Below, piece by piece: positions 30,712 through 41,076 of a stretch of 64,000 bases of DNA. The translations under genes and the position numbers were made by a program. Position 1 is the first letter of the stretch, and each line of letters begins with the position of its first letter. Source of the stretch: an uncultured Aquimarina sp. Lineage in GTDB: Bacteria > Bacteroidota > Bacteroidia > Flavobacteriales > Flavobacteriaceae. The stretch covers positions 1-64,000 of the forward strand of contig CANMLG010000028.1 of NCBI GenBank assembly GCA_947498765.1, written 5' to 3'. The notes beneath the pieces are model-generated. The model did not search any database. It was not told the DNA's origin and worked only from the letters and a program-made list of their open reading frames with translations.

Positions 30712-32859
30712 TTATTCCTTTATAAACAAACTTGATTTAACACTATTACTAAAATTTTTAAGTATCAATAAATAAGCATTTGCTGGCAATTCCTTTACAT
30801 CTATTGAACTACCAGATTCTACTATTCCTTCTTTTAAAATAGCCCCCTTTAAATCAACAACAGTGTATTCAACGGCTTTATCAATTCCCTGAATAGTAAT
30901 TTGTTCACTTGCTGGATTAGGATATATTACCACTTTTGTGTCAATATCAAATTGATTATCGGTTACAGAAAGTGAAGACTCTTTTTTCAATGTAAATTTA
31001 TCTAAATTCCACTGCCAAGTATCTGAACCACTAGCCACAACAGTTAAAGTATGAACGCCCACACTAAGTTCTACAACACTAGTACTCGATACAGCTTCAT
31101 AATTATCAAAACTTCCATTATTAGGCACTTGATCATCGGCTACCACTGTACCATTTAATAACAACTGAACTGCTGCATTATCCCCGGGAGCACTAATTAA
31201 ATACGAAAGAGAGTAAGAACCTGCTTCAGTTACTTCAATTTCATACTCGGCACTATCAGCTGCATTAACATAATTAATCCCTATATTACTTTCATTTACT
31301 CCTAATGGTACTTTTTCATCATCAAAATCACCATCGGTATTATTAAACTTTTCAGCTTCTATAACTAGTTCATCACCGGATTGAACAAATACAGTTTTTT
31401 GTCGATTTTTATTAATTAAATCAAAACGTCTTAAATACATCCATCCACCTCTAGCACCATTTGCTGCAGTAGAAAAATCTAAATGATGAGATAACCCCCA
31501 ACTTACTCCGAATTTTGGATCTGTCGTTGAAATGGTTTCTGGTCTAAAAATACCTAAAGCATCTGGCACTTCATTTTTTTCTCTACCTGATGTTCCTGAA
31601 GCTGTACCCATCATTTCAAAATTAACTCCATCAGGTGCAAATTGAATCGAACCTATTTCAGGACCATCTAATTTTTGTATAATAGCTATTCCATCATTGT
31701 AATTCCAAACACTAACCTCATGACCAGTATTGGTTATAGGATTATACTCTGATTTCACATAAGGGCCTTCAATATTATCTGCTATAGCCACTCCCCATCG
31801 AATCTCTCTTTCTCCACAAATAATTTCTTCGCCCATACGCTCCCCTTTGTAATATAAATAAAACTTGTCTTTATAAAACATTAAACAAGGATCATGTACT
31901 TTATGACTATCAAAATCACCTTTAACTTTTTTTCCATTTCTAGTTAAAACATCTTGTCTTCTTTTTGTATTTGGATCCCAAATACCATTATGAGACGGTC
32001 TCAAAATAGGTTCCGCTAACTTTCTCCATGGACCATTTGGCGAATCAGCTACAGCCATTGCTACATTATTTTTAACTCTTTCTATATAAGGTGATTTTAC
32101 TACTTGATATACCAAATAAAATTTATCATTATGAGCAAAAACTTCAGGAGTAAAAACAGACCGGTCATCAAATGAGCCTGCTGGCCCTCTTTCTACCGCT
32201 GGTCCTTCTTCTTTCCAATCAAAACCATCAGTGGATGTTGCATAATACACATCACTATAATCCCATGGAAATACATTAGCATCTGTATCTCCCAAATCAG
32301 TAGGCTTCTTAGGGTCTCCTGTATTAAAATAATTAGATGTTTGGGTTAATTTGCGAGTATACCAAACATAGTATTTGTCATTGTACTTGATTACCGAACT
32401 TGGGTCTCTCCTAGTAATTAATGAGTTTGCAGCTAAATCTCCTGTTAAAGGTGTTTCATCAAATCTTACATTCCAAAGTTCATTATCTGGAATTTGAGGA
32501 TTATTGTAACTATTGCAATTATCAGTAGGATCAGTATACCTATTCCAACGCACCGTAGCCGCACTAATTTTTTTTGCTCTTAATACAACCTCAATTGTTG
32601 TGGACGGAGTTTGATTGTAAATATCTTCAAAAACATAACCTTCTTTATTAAAATAAAGGGTTTTATTTCCTGCTATTGAACTATTAAAAGAAAACTGACC
32701 GTTTGAAGTAGTGCTTATATTAAGGTTGTCTTCAAGCAATGTAACTTCTACGTCGCTTAATGGATTTCCTGTTTCACTATCGGTAATTGTACCACTAAAG
32801 TTTTGAGCAAACAGTGCAGCTCCAACAAATAGGTGTACTAAAAATAATAAATTTTTCAT
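30712..32859 (-). CDS. GH117-like (neoagarooligosaccharide hydrolase-type) enzyme with CarboxypepD_reg-like, CBM6-like and T9SS domains
   Basis: FWDYSDVYYATSTDGFDWKEEGPAV...DFDSHKVHDPCLMFYKDKFYLYYKGE...GVAIADNIEGPYVKSEYNPITNTGHEVSVW; C-terminal VVIYPNPASEQITIQGIDKA. Confidence 0.85.
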   Translation of the reverse strand: MKNLLFLVHLFVGAALFAQNFSGTITDSETGNPLSDVEVTLLEDNLNISTTSNGQFSFNSSIAGNKTLYFNKEGYVFEDIYNQTPSTTIEVVLRAKKISAATVRWNRYTDPTDNCNSYNNPQIPDNELWNVRFDETPLTGDLAANSLITRRDPSSVIKYNDKYYVWYTRKLTQTSNYFNTGDPKKPTDLGDTDANVFPWDYSDVYYATSTDGFDWKEEGPAVERGPAGSFDDRSVFTPEVFAHNDKFYLVYQVVKSPYIERVKNNVAMAVADSPNGPWRKLAEPILRPSHNGIWDPNTKRRQDVLTRNGKKVKGDFDSHKVHDPCLMFYKDKFYLYYKGERMGEEIICGEREIRWGVAIADNIEGPYVKSEYNPITNTGHEVSVWNYNDGIAIIQKLDGPEIGSIQFAPDGVNFEMMGTASGTSGREKNEVPDALGIFRPETISTTDPKFGVSWGLSHHLDFSTAANGARGGWMYLRRFDLINKNRQKTVFVQSGDELVIEAEKFNNTDGDFDDEKVPLGVNESNIGINYVNAADSAEYEIEVTEAGSYSLSYLISAPGDNAAVQLLLNGTVVADDQVPNNGSFDNYEAVSSTSVVELSVGVHTLTVVASGSDTWQWNLDKFTLKKESSLSVTDNQFDIDTKVVIYPNPASEQITIQGIDKAVEYTVVDLKGAILKEGIVESGSSIDVKELPANAYLLILKNFSNSVKSSLFIKE

Positions 32860-32950
32860 ATTTTTTTTGTGATTTTGTCAATAGTAAATATAACTTAGCT
32901 AGGTATACCTACATCTAATTCAAAAAAATAAAAAGTAAGTAAAAAGCTAC

Positions 32951-35782
32951 TTAAAGATTTAGTTTTTCTTTTAAATATTTACCTGTATGCGATTCATTAA
33001 TTTTAGCGACTTCTTCTGGGGTACCTGATGCGACTAAACCACCTCCATTTTTGCCACCTTCGGGACCTAGGTCAATAACGTAATCGGCACACTTTATTAA
33101 ATCCAAATTATGCTCAATAACCAAAATCGAATGCCCACGATCCAATAACGCATTGAATGAATTAATTAATTTTTTAATATCATGAAAATGCAAGCCTGTC
33201 GTAGGTTCATCAAAAATAAACAACACCTTATCCTTAGTAGTGCCTTTTACTAAAAATGAAGCTAATTTTATACGTTGTGCCTCCCCACCAGAAAGTGTTG
33301 CCGAACTTTGACCTAATTGAACATAACCTAAACCAACATCTTGTAATGGCTTTAATTTACGCACAATCTTTTTTTGATTGTGATCTTCAAAAAATGAAAT
33401 CGCATTATCAATAGTCATACATAAAACATCATCAATGGACTTTTTATGAAATTGCACTTCTAAAACTTCTTTTTTAAAGCGTTTCCCTTTGCACTGATCA
33501 CATTCCAAATGCACATCTGCCATAAATTGCATTTCAATGGTTACCTCTCCTTCACCTTTACAATTATCACATCGCCCACCATCAACATTAAATGAAAAGT
33601 GTTTTGTTTGGTAGTTTCTCAACTGAGCCAAGCGTTGAGCTGCAAACAAACTACGTATATCATCATAGGCCTTTATATAGGTCACTGGATTTGATCGCGA
33701 AGATCGACCTATTGGGTTTTGATCAATAAACTCAACAGATTTTACACTTGAGTATTTTCCAGATATGCCAGTAAATTCACCAGCTTTATCTCCATGAATT
33801 CCTAGCTCTTTTCTTAGCGCAGGGTACAAAATCTCTTTAACCAATGTACTTTTTCCACTTCCTGAAACTCCTGTAATGGCTGTCATTATACCAAGAGGTA
33901 TTCTTACATCAATATTTTTTAAATTATTAGCTCGTGCTCCTTTAATATTTATGTATTCAACTCCTTTGTTTCTTTTTTTTGGTATTTCTATAACTTCCTT
34001 CCCCGATAAATATCCTGCTGTTAATGTTTTCGCTTTTACTATTTCTTTAAAAGTACCTTGAGCCACTAATTCTCCACCAAAAGTTCCTGCTTCGGGACCA
34101 ATATCTATAATTTGATCAGCTGCCTTCATAATTTCTTCATCATGCTCTACAACTATTACAGTATTTCCTAAATCTCGTAATGATAAAAGAACTTTAATTA
34201 ACTTTTCATTATCTTTAGAATGCAAACCAATACTTGGCTCATCTAAAATATACATAGAGCCCACCAGACTACTACCTAACGAAGTGGCTAAATTTATACG
34301 TTGCGATTCTCCACCTGACAGTGTATTAGATTTTCTATTTAAAGTTAAATACTGCAAGCCTACCAAATCTAAAAACTGCAGTCGGCTGTTAATTTCTTTT
34401 AATAACCTTTCAGCTATAGTTTTATCATGAGTAGATAATTTTAGGTTATTAAAAAATGGAATCAATTCAGAAATAGGCAATTCTACTAAATCATTTAAAC
34501 TCACTCCATCGATTTTAACATAATTAGCTTCAACTCTTAATCTTTTCCCTTTACAGGAAGCACATTTGGTTTTCCCGCGATAACGAGATAGCATTACTCT
34601 ATTTTGTATTTTGTAGGCTTTGGCTTCTAAAAATTGAAAAAAACTATGAATTCCTTCAAAAAAACCATTTCCTTGCCATACCAAATTTTGTTGTTCTTCA
34701 GTTAATTCAAAATAAGGTTTATGTATTGGAAAATCAAATTTATAAGCATTATTAACTAATTGATCTTTATAAGATCCCATGGTTTCTCCTTTCCAAGGAA
34801 GTATAGCACCTTCATATATACTTTTTGAAGTATCGGGAATTACTAAATCCTCATCAATACCAATGACATCTCCATAACCTTCACATTTTGGACAGGCTCC
34901 ATATGGATTATTAAAACTAAACAAATGTACATTAGGTTCTAAAAACTCTTTATCATCTAATTCAAACTTATTACTAAACTCATAAATTTTATTAGTCGCC
35001 AGTTCTTCAATAAAACACCTCCCCTTTCCTTCATAAAAAGCAGTACCAATGGCATCTGCCAAACGATTAAAAAAGTCTTCATTATTTTTTATTACTATTC
35101 TATCAATTACAACAAAACAAGGTATATTTTCATCTAATACAATTTCTGTGCTTAAACGCTCAATTTTGTCGTTTTGTTTAACGCGAACAAATCCTTGCTG
35201 CAGTAATACTTGTAATTTTTCATTTAGCGTTCTTCCATTTTCAACATGAACTGGTGCCAATAAAAGTAATTTTGTTTTTACATCATATCCTTTAATATGG
35301 CTTACAACATCTGAAACACTATGCTTTTTTACTTCATTACCCGAAATAGGTGAAAAAGTTTTTCCAATACGAGCAAATAATAATTTTAAATAATCATAAA
35401 TTTCTGTAGTAGTCCCTACGGTTGATCTTGGATTTGTTGAATTCACCTTTTGCTCAATAGCAATTGCTGGAGCAATTCCTTTTATATAATCTACTTTAGG
35501 TTTATTTAAACGTCCCAAAAACTGTCGAGCGTATGATGATAAACTTTCTACATACCTACGTTGCCCTTCTGCATAAAGTGTATCAAAGGCTAAACTTGAT
35601 TTCCCTGACCCAGAAAGCCCCGTAATAACCACCAATTTATTCCGAGGAATAACAACATCAATATTTTTTAAATTATGAAGCTTTGCCCCTTTTATTATTA
35701 TATTTTTTTTAGGATCTAAAGATCCTAACTCTTTTTTGCTGCTTGCTTTAACCATAAGCTCCAAATATAAATATAAGTACAC
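32951..35782 (-). CDS. uvrA: Excinuclease ABC subunit A
   Basis: [54 protein letters not shown]; zinc motifs. Confidence 0.98.
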   Translation of the reverse strand: MYLYLYLELMVKASSKKELGSLDPKKNIIIKGAKLHNLKNIDVVIPRNKLVVITGLSGSGKSSLAFDTLYAEGQRRYVESLSSYARQFLGRLNKPKVDYIKGIAPAIAIEQKVNSTNPRSTVGTTTEIYDYLKLLFARIGKTFSPISGNEVKKHSVSDVVSHIKGYDVKTKLLLLAPVHVENGRTLNEKLQVLLQQGFVRVKQNDKIERLSTEIVLDENIPCFVVIDRIVIKNNEDFFNRLADAIGTAFYEGKGRCFIEELATNKIYEFSNKFELDDKEFLEPNVHLFSFNNPYGACPKCEGYGDVIGIDEDLVIPDTSKSIYEGAILPWKGETMGSYKDQLVNNAYKFDFPIHKPYFELTEEQQNLVWQGNGFFEGIHSFFQFLEAKAYKIQNRVMLSRYRGKTKCASCKGKRLRVEANYVKIDGVSLNDLVELPISELIPFFNNLKLSTHDKTIAERLLKEINSRLQFLDLVGLQYLTLNRKSNTLSGGESQRINLATSLGSSLVGSMYILDEPSIGLHSKDNEKLIKVLLSLRDLGNTVIVVEHDEEIMKAADQIIDIGPEAGTFGGELVAQGTFKEIVKAKTLTAGYLSGKEVIEIPKKRNKGVEYINIKGARANNLKNIDVRIPLGIMTAITGVSGSGKSTLVKEILYPALRKELGIHGDKAGEFTGISGKYSSVKSVEFIDQNPIGRSSRSNPVTYIKAYDDIRSLFAAQRLAQLRNYQTKHFSFNVDGGRCDNCKGEGEVTIEMQFMADVHLECDQCKGKRFKKEVLEVQFHKKSIDDVLCMTIDNAISFFEDHNQKKIVRKLKPLQDVGLGYVQLGQSSATLSGGEAQRIKLASFLVKGTTKDKVLFIFDEPTTGLHFHDIKKLINSFNALLDRGHSILVIEHNLDLIKCADYVIDLGPEGGKNGGGLVASGTPEEVAKINESHTGKYLKEKLNL

Positions 35783-35944
35783 AAAAAGTGAAGAGTATCC
35801 TGAACTGCTTTTTTGTTAAAATTTTAAGAAAATTAGCTATTTCTAAATTTATTTATATATTTACATCATTCTTAATCAAAATTATAAGGCCTATAGCATA
35901 ATATTACTTAATACATTTTATACTCTTTTAAGAAAGTAATATTT

Positions 35945-36529
35945 ATGATTTTAAGAAAACAGCAAGATTCAGTTTTGGTTTCTGAATATATTAAAGGAAA
36001 CGAACACGCATTAGGTATTCTAATAGATAGACATAACCAACGTATTTTTAGTTTTATTTTTTCTAAGGTACTTGATAAAGATGTTGCTAATGATGTTTTT
36101 CAAGATACTTTTGTCAAAGTAATTAACACCCTTAAAAGAGGGCGTTATAATGAAGAAGGTAAATTTTTACCATGGGTTATGCGTATTGCTCATAATTTAG
36201 TAATTGATCATTTTAGAAAAGGAAATCGCTTGCCCAAATTTGATGATAACGGCGAATTTAGTATTTTTTCGATATTAAGTGATAATACCCTTAACGCAGA
36301 AAAACAGCTTATAAAAAATCAAGTAGAAAATGATGTTCGCAACTTAATACACGAACTTCCTGATGACCAAAAAGAGGTATTGATGTTGCGTATATATAAC
36401 GAAATGAGCTTTAAAGAGATTTCTGATAAAACTGGAGTTAGCATTAATACTGCTTTAGGTAGAATGCGTTACGCCTTGATTAATCTTAGAAAATTAATTG
36501 ACAAGCATCAAATAGTTTTAGTTAATTAA
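35945..36529 (+). CDS. RNA polymerase ECF-type sigma factor, copy 1
   Basis: DVFQDTFVKVINTLKRGRYNEEGKFLPWVMRIAHNLVIDHFRK; region 4 EMSFKEISDKTGVSINTALGRMRYALINLRK. Confidence 0.95.
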   Translation: MILRKQQDSVLVSEYIKGNEHALGILIDRHNQRIFSFIFSKVLDKDVANDVFQDTFVKVINTLKRGRYNEEGKFLPWVMRIAHNLVIDHFRKGNRLPKFDDNGEFSIFSILSDNTLNAEKQLIKNQVENDVRNLIHELPDDQKEVLMLRIYNEMSFKEISDKTGVSINTALGRMRYALINLRKLIDKHQIVLVN

Positions 36530-36546
36530 TGCAATAAAGGCTTTTT

Positions 36547-36578
36547 TTTATCGTTAAAAAGTAAATGTAAACGATAAA
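36547..36578 (+). promoter_or_regulatory. Conserved palindrome/hairpin copy 1
   Basis: TTTATCGTT-aaaaagtaaatgta-AACGATAAA. Confidence 0.65.
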
Positions 36579-36588
36579 AGATATATTC

Positions 36589-36735
36589 ATGGCTAAAATT
36601 TACTCAAGAGCAACTTCTAATAATTTCCAAAAATTGAAGCCAAAAGCTGAAACCATTAGTTTTATATTAAATTATTCAAAAGCTATAAATATTATTGCTA
36701 CGGATAAATTTATTATTCAAATTCACAAAAACTAA
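36589..36735 (+). CDS. 48-aa microprotein downstream of ECF sigma copy 1
   Basis: MAKIYSRATSNNFQKLKPKAETISFILNYSKAINIIATDKFIIQIHKN; paralogous to 37899-38045. Confidence 0.8.
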   Translation: MAKIYSRATSNNFQKLKPKAETISFILNYSKAINIIATDKFIIQIHKN

Positions 36736-37179
36736 AAACTTTCGTATGTATAGTTCTTTTTAATAACTCTTTCCAAATAGGATAATTATTACTTAAAACT
36801 TACAGCTTATTACTATACGATAAGTTACTACAAGTAAATTCATTTCACAAAAAAAATCATAACAGACTATATTTCAATTAAATACAATAAATATCATTAA
36901 TCCTAAACAAAAATTATAGTTTTATATGCTTATTTTTTAGCTAAAGCAGTCCTTTTGTAAGATTAAACCTACTCATTTTTATGCTTTTACATTTAATTCC
37001 ACAAAAATAAAAGTCAAGCCGATATTTTGACACAGTACACCCTTTTTTGTTTTTTTCTCTCACACAAAACCAGCAAACTACTCTTAAATTTATTTATATA
37101 TTTACCATGTAGTCAATGAAATAATTAGAACCACAGTAATATTCATCTCATTTCATACTCTTTATAAAAATTTATATTT

Positions 37180-37764
37180 ATGGTTTTAAAAAAACAGGAT
37201 GATTCGGTTTTAGTTTCTGAATATATTAAAGGAAACGAACAAGCTTTAGGTGTTTTAATCAACAGACACAATCAACGTATTTTTAGTTTTATTTTTTCTA
37301 AAGTACTTGATAAAGACATTGCAAATGATGTTTTTCAGGACACTTTTATTAAAGTAATTAATACTTTAAAAAAAGGACGCTATAATGAAGAAGGTAAATT
37401 TCTCCCTTGGGTTATGCGTATAGCTCATAATTTAGTAATTGATCATTTTAGAAAGAGCAATCGTTTACCCAAATATGATGATAATGGTGAGTTTAGTATT
37501 TTTTCTATATTAAGCGACAATTCTCTTAACGCCGAAAAACAACTTATAAAAAATCAAGTTGAAGATGATGTACGTAATTTAGTTTATGAGCTTCCTGATG
37601 ACCAAAGAGAGGTATTAACTTTACGTATCTACAACGAAATGAGCTTTAAAGAAATTTCAGATAAAACTGGTGTAAGCATAAATACAGCTTTAGGAAGAAT
37701 GAGATATGCTTTAATAAATTTGAGAAAATTAATTGACAAACATCAAATTGTTCTAGTTAATTAA
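37180..37764 (+). CDS. RNA polymerase ECF-type sigma factor, copy 2
   Basis: Nearly identical 194-aa paralog of copy 1. Confidence 0.95.
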   Translation: MVLKKQDDSVLVSEYIKGNEQALGVLINRHNQRIFSFIFSKVLDKDIANDVFQDTFIKVINTLKKGRYNEEGKFLPWVMRIAHNLVIDHFRKSNRLPKYDDNGEFSIFSILSDNSLNAEKQLIKNQVEDDVRNLVYELPDDQREVLTLRIYNEMSFKEISDKTGVSINTALGRMRYALINLRKLIDKHQIVLVN

Positions 37765-37854
37765 AGTTGATATATTTCTTTTAATATTTTTACCTATACA
37801 TCACACAACTGTTAATTACTTTTTTTTAATTGATGGTTATACAATAAATATATA

Positions 37855-37890
37855 TTTTTATCGTTTAAAAGTAAATGTAAACGATAAAAA
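37855..37890 (+). promoter_or_regulatory. Conserved palindrome/hairpin copy 2
   Basis: TTTTTATCGTTT-aaaagtaaatgt-AAACGATAAAAA, perfect 12-bp arms. Confidence 0.7.
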
Positions 37891-37898
37891 TATATTAA

Positions 37899-38045
37899 AT
37901 GGCAAAAATTTACTCTAAAAATATTTCAAAAGAAAACCAAACAGTGAAGCCAAAAGCTGAAACTATAGACTTTATATTAAACTATTCCAGATCATTAAGT
38001 ATTTTAAAAACGGATAATTTTGTTATTGAAGTAAACAAAAATTAA
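37899..38045 (+). CDS. 48-aa microprotein downstream of ECF sigma copy 2
   Basis: MAKIYSKNISKENQTVKPKAETIDFILNYSRSLSILKTDNFVIEVNKN; same length and core KPKAETIxFILNYS as copy 1. Confidence 0.8.
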   Translation: MAKIYSKNISKENQTVKPKAETIDFILNYSRSLSILKTDNFVIEVNKN

Positions 38046-38087
38046 CACAAAACTAGCTTTACGTAAATACCTACAAAAAATTTATAA

Positions 38088-38738
38088 TTATTTTTTATAA
38101 TAATCATTTATCACAGTTTTACGTCCAATTTGATTAGTTATAATATCCTTTTCTAAATCCCATGCTCTTGCTGGTGAATATTCGCGTCCGTACCATATAA
38201 TTTGCAAATGCAAATCATTCCAAAGCTCCTTGGGAAACAAACGTTTTGCATCTTTTTCAGTTTGCATTACATTTTTCCCATTGGTAAATCCCCATCTATA
38301 CATTAATCTATGTATATGTGTATCTACAGGAAATGCCGGTATGCCAAAAGCTTGAGAAATAACCACGCTTGCTGTTTTATGCCCTACAGCTGGTAATCTT
38401 TCTAAAGCCTCTAAATCCATAGGTACTTTACCATTGTGCTCTTCAATTAAAATTTTGGATAAGCCATGTATTCCTTTTGATTTCATAGGAGACAAACCAA
38501 CAGGCCTTATAATATCCTTTATTTCTTCAACTGTTAATTTTACCATATCATATGGGTTATCTGCTTTTTCAAATAATAATGGAGTTATTTTATTAACACG
38601 CACATCCGTACTTTGCGCACTTAACAAAACAGCCACTAATAAAGTATAAGGATCTTTATGGTCTAAAGGTATTGGTATTTCAGGGTATAAGTCTTGTAAT
38701 GTTTTTATAACAAAGGTTACTTTCTCCTTCTTGTTCAT
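38088..38738 (-). CDS. nth: Endonuclease III
   Basis: LLSAQSTDVRVNKITPLLF...LERLPAVGHKTASVV...PVDTHIHRL. Confidence 0.95.
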   Translation of the reverse strand: MNKKEKVTFVIKTLQDLYPEIPIPLDHKDPYTLLVAVLLSAQSTDVRVNKITPLLFEKADNPYDMVKLTVEEIKDIIRPVGLSPMKSKGIHGLSKILIEEHNGKVPMDLEALERLPAVGHKTASVVISQAFGIPAFPVDTHIHRLMYRWGFTNGKNVMQTEKDAKRLFPKELWNDLHLQIIWYGREYSPARAWDLEKDIITNQIGRKTVINDYYKK

Positions 38739-38770
38739 TTTTTTGTAGTTTTATGGTAAAAATAAGAATT

Positions 38771-39226
38771 ATGACAACATTAAAGGTTGGAGACAGTGCT
38801 CCAAATTTTTCAGCAATAGATGAGAGTGGAAATAATCATAGTCTTTCGGACTTTAAAGGCAAAAAATTAATCCTTTTCTTTTACCCCAAGGCAAGTACCC
38901 CTGGTTGTACTAATGAGGCTTGTAATTTAAGAGACAACTACAAAGAATTACAAGAAAAAGGATATGAAATTTTAGGCGTGAGTGCTGATAGCGCTAAAAG
39001 GCAATCTAATTTTAAAAATAAATATGAATTTCCTTTTCCATTATTGGCCGATGAAGAGAAAGAAGTTATAAATGCCTTTGGTATTTGGGGGCCTAAAAAA
39101 TTTATGGGAAAAGAATACGATGGCATACACAGAACTACTTTTGTTATAAATGAGAATGGCATATTAGATCAGGTGATTACCAAAGTTAAAACCAAAGATC
39201 ATGCCGCCCAAATATTAAACAACTAA
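38771..39226 (+). CDS. bcp: Thioredoxin-dependent thiol peroxidase (peroxiredoxin, BCP)
   Basis: LKVGDSAPNFSAIDESG...LFFYPKASTPGCTNEACNLRD. Confidence 0.95.
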   Translation: MTTLKVGDSAPNFSAIDESGNNHSLSDFKGKKLILFFYPKASTPGCTNEACNLRDNYKELQEKGYEILGVSADSAKRQSNFKNKYEFPFPLLADEEKEVINAFGIWGPKKFMGKEYDGIHRTTFVINENGILDQVITKVKTKDHAAQILNN

Positions 39227-39235
39227 CTATATAAT

Positions 39236-39272
39236 GCAAAAAATCCCTTGAAGTTCAAGGGATTTTTATTTT
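39236..39272. terminator. Bidirectional terminator
   Basis: aaaaaatcccttgaagttcaagggattttta. Confidence 0.75.
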
Positions 39273-39290
39273 GAAATATTTTATTACTTC

Positions 39291-39920
39291 CTAAAAGGCA
39301 ACTTTTGTTAAACCTGCATCTGTAGCTAAAATATATACACCGCTAGATAAACCAGAAACATTAATTGATCCATCAGCCTTTTGATCAATCACTTTAGTTC
39401 CACTTAAATCATATAATTCATAAGTTTCCGTTACTATATCACTACCAATAGTAATAACACCTTCAGACTGACTTATTGATGCTGAAATATTGTCTTTATT
39501 AATTTCATTTGTAGATAATGTAGAATCAATTGTTACAGCTGTATTTGCATTTGCCGGGAAAGTAGTCCCTGCTGCTGTATTAACTTGGAAAATTAATTCT
39601 AAAAAAGTATCTCCATCAGCTACTCCAACTGGAATTGTATACGTATATACTTCATTAGCCGTACCAGACGGCCCTGAGTTTGCATCCGAATCTTGATCAT
39701 AAAATAAAGGCGACTGACCTGTTATTCCTGTCTGGATAGTTCTAAATGTATCTGGAGCTACAACACCCGCCCAAGTAACATCAATAGTTATTACATCTCC
39801 AGGCAAAAAAGTAGTTGTCTCATCTCCATCAGAGTTTTTTAAGCTATTTAGTGTTAAAGTTTGCGAAAATGCAAATGATGCTAAAAATAATGCTAATACT
39901 AATAAGGTAATTTTTTTCAT
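39291..39920 (-). CDS. Secreted protein with T9SS type A-like C-terminal domain
   Basis: Signal peptide; C-terminus YELYDLSGTKVIDQKADGSINVSGLSSGVYILATDAGLTKVAF. Confidence 0.75.
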   Translation of the reverse strand: MKKITLLVLALFLASFAFSQTLTLNSLKNSDGDETTTFLPGDVITIDVTWAGVVAPDTFRTIQTGITGQSPLFYDQDSDANSGPSGTANEVYTYTIPVGVADGDTFLELIFQVNTAAGTTFPANANTAVTIDSTLSTNEINKDNISASISQSEGVITIGSDIVTETYELYDLSGTKVIDQKADGSINVSGLSSGVYILATDAGLTKVAF

Positions 39921-40353
39921 GATAAATGTTTTAATTTTTAATTTTAACTAAATGTAAGTAAAATACTTCTACATGTAAAATATCTAACAAAATTTTAATA
40001 TTAATTGCATATTAAAAAAACACTCAAACCACTAATAATCAATTATTTAAAATGTTAATAAATATATCAAATTTTATTTAATCGATTAAAACAAACACTA
40101 CGTCGTTAAACCAAAAGTGAAATCAACATTTTACATGTTAAATAAGTAAGAATAAAAAAACTAAGACTATTTCTTAAAACTATCACAAGCTAACAATAAA
40201 AATTATCAAATTAGTTAGCATTTAATTTAAAACTACACAAGGCACTCTTACACATGTAAAAAACTAGTAAACAATTATTTACAATAAAAAAAAAGCATTG
40301 TCATTTTGTAAATAACAACTATCAACTCACAAATAAAAGTTAAACCACTTTTA

Positions 40354-40378
40354 TTTAATAGTAATACTATTAAATTTG
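40354..40378 (+). promoter_or_regulatory. 21-bp palindromic operator overlapping TAnnTTTG promoter element
   Basis: TTTAATAGTA-A-TACTATTAAA (40354-40374) overlapping TAAATTTG (40371-40378), about 20 bp upstream of the TetR ATG. Confidence 0.7.
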
Positions 40379-40396
40379 TTAGCATAACATATTAAT

Positions 40397-41071
40397 ATGG
40401 ATAGATTACTAACAAATATTAAAATCAGTGTAAACGAAAAAATTTACATCAAAGACCCTGAAAGTTCCGATCTAGGAAAACGCATTTTAAAACACAGTAT
40501 AGAATTAATCCACTCCATAGGTTTTGAAAGTTTCAATTTTAAAAAATTAGGTTTAGAAATTGGATCAAATGAGAGCTCACTTTATAGGTATTTTGAAAAT
40601 AAACACAAACTACTCTTATATCTTACTTCGTGGTATTGGGGTTGGTTGGAATATAAATTGGTTTTTTCCACCAATGGAATTTCCAATTCCAATGACAAAT
40701 TAATAAAAGCTATTGAAATTATTTGCGATGTGATACGAGAAGATTCAAGATTTTCTCATATAAACGAAGTTAAATTAAGTAAAATCCTTATTGCCGAATA
40801 CAGTAAGTCCTATTTAACCAAAGAAGTAGATACAGAAAATAAAGAAGGTTATTTTTCCATTTATAAACGACTTATTATTCGTGTAAAAGAAATGATCGAG
40901 CAGGTCAATACTGAATATCAATATCCAGCATCATTAGCTAGCTCAATTGTTGAAGGTGCATTACATCAACATTTTTTAAGGGAACATTTCCCTTCAATAA
41001 CGGATTGTTCTGATACTAAATCAACTACTTCATTTTATAGTGACTTAGTTTTAAAAACTATTCAAAATTAA
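40397..41071 (+). CDS. TetR/AcrR family transcriptional regulator
   Basis: N-terminal HTH ILKHSIELIHSIGFESFNFKKLGLEIGSNESSLYRYFENKHKLLLYL. Confidence 0.88.
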   Translation: MDRLLTNIKISVNEKIYIKDPESSDLGKRILKHSIELIHSIGFESFNFKKLGLEIGSNESSLYRYFENKHKLLLYLTSWYWGWLEYKLVFSTNGISNSNDKLIKAIEIICDVIREDSRFSHINEVKLSKILIAEYSKSYLTKEVDTENKEGYFSIYKRLIIRVKEMIEQVNTEYQYPASLASSIVEGALHQHFLREHFPSITDCSDTKSTTSFYSDLVLKTIQN

Positions 41072-41076
41072 ATTAT

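Larger units (their letters stand above)
35844..36735 (+). repeat. Tandem segmental duplication unit 1 (promoter + ECF sigma + hairpin + microprotein)
   Basis: Same order and sequence as 37085-38045; 21-bp identical upstream element TAAATTTATTTATATATTTAC at 35844-35864 and 37085-37105. Confidence 0.85.
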
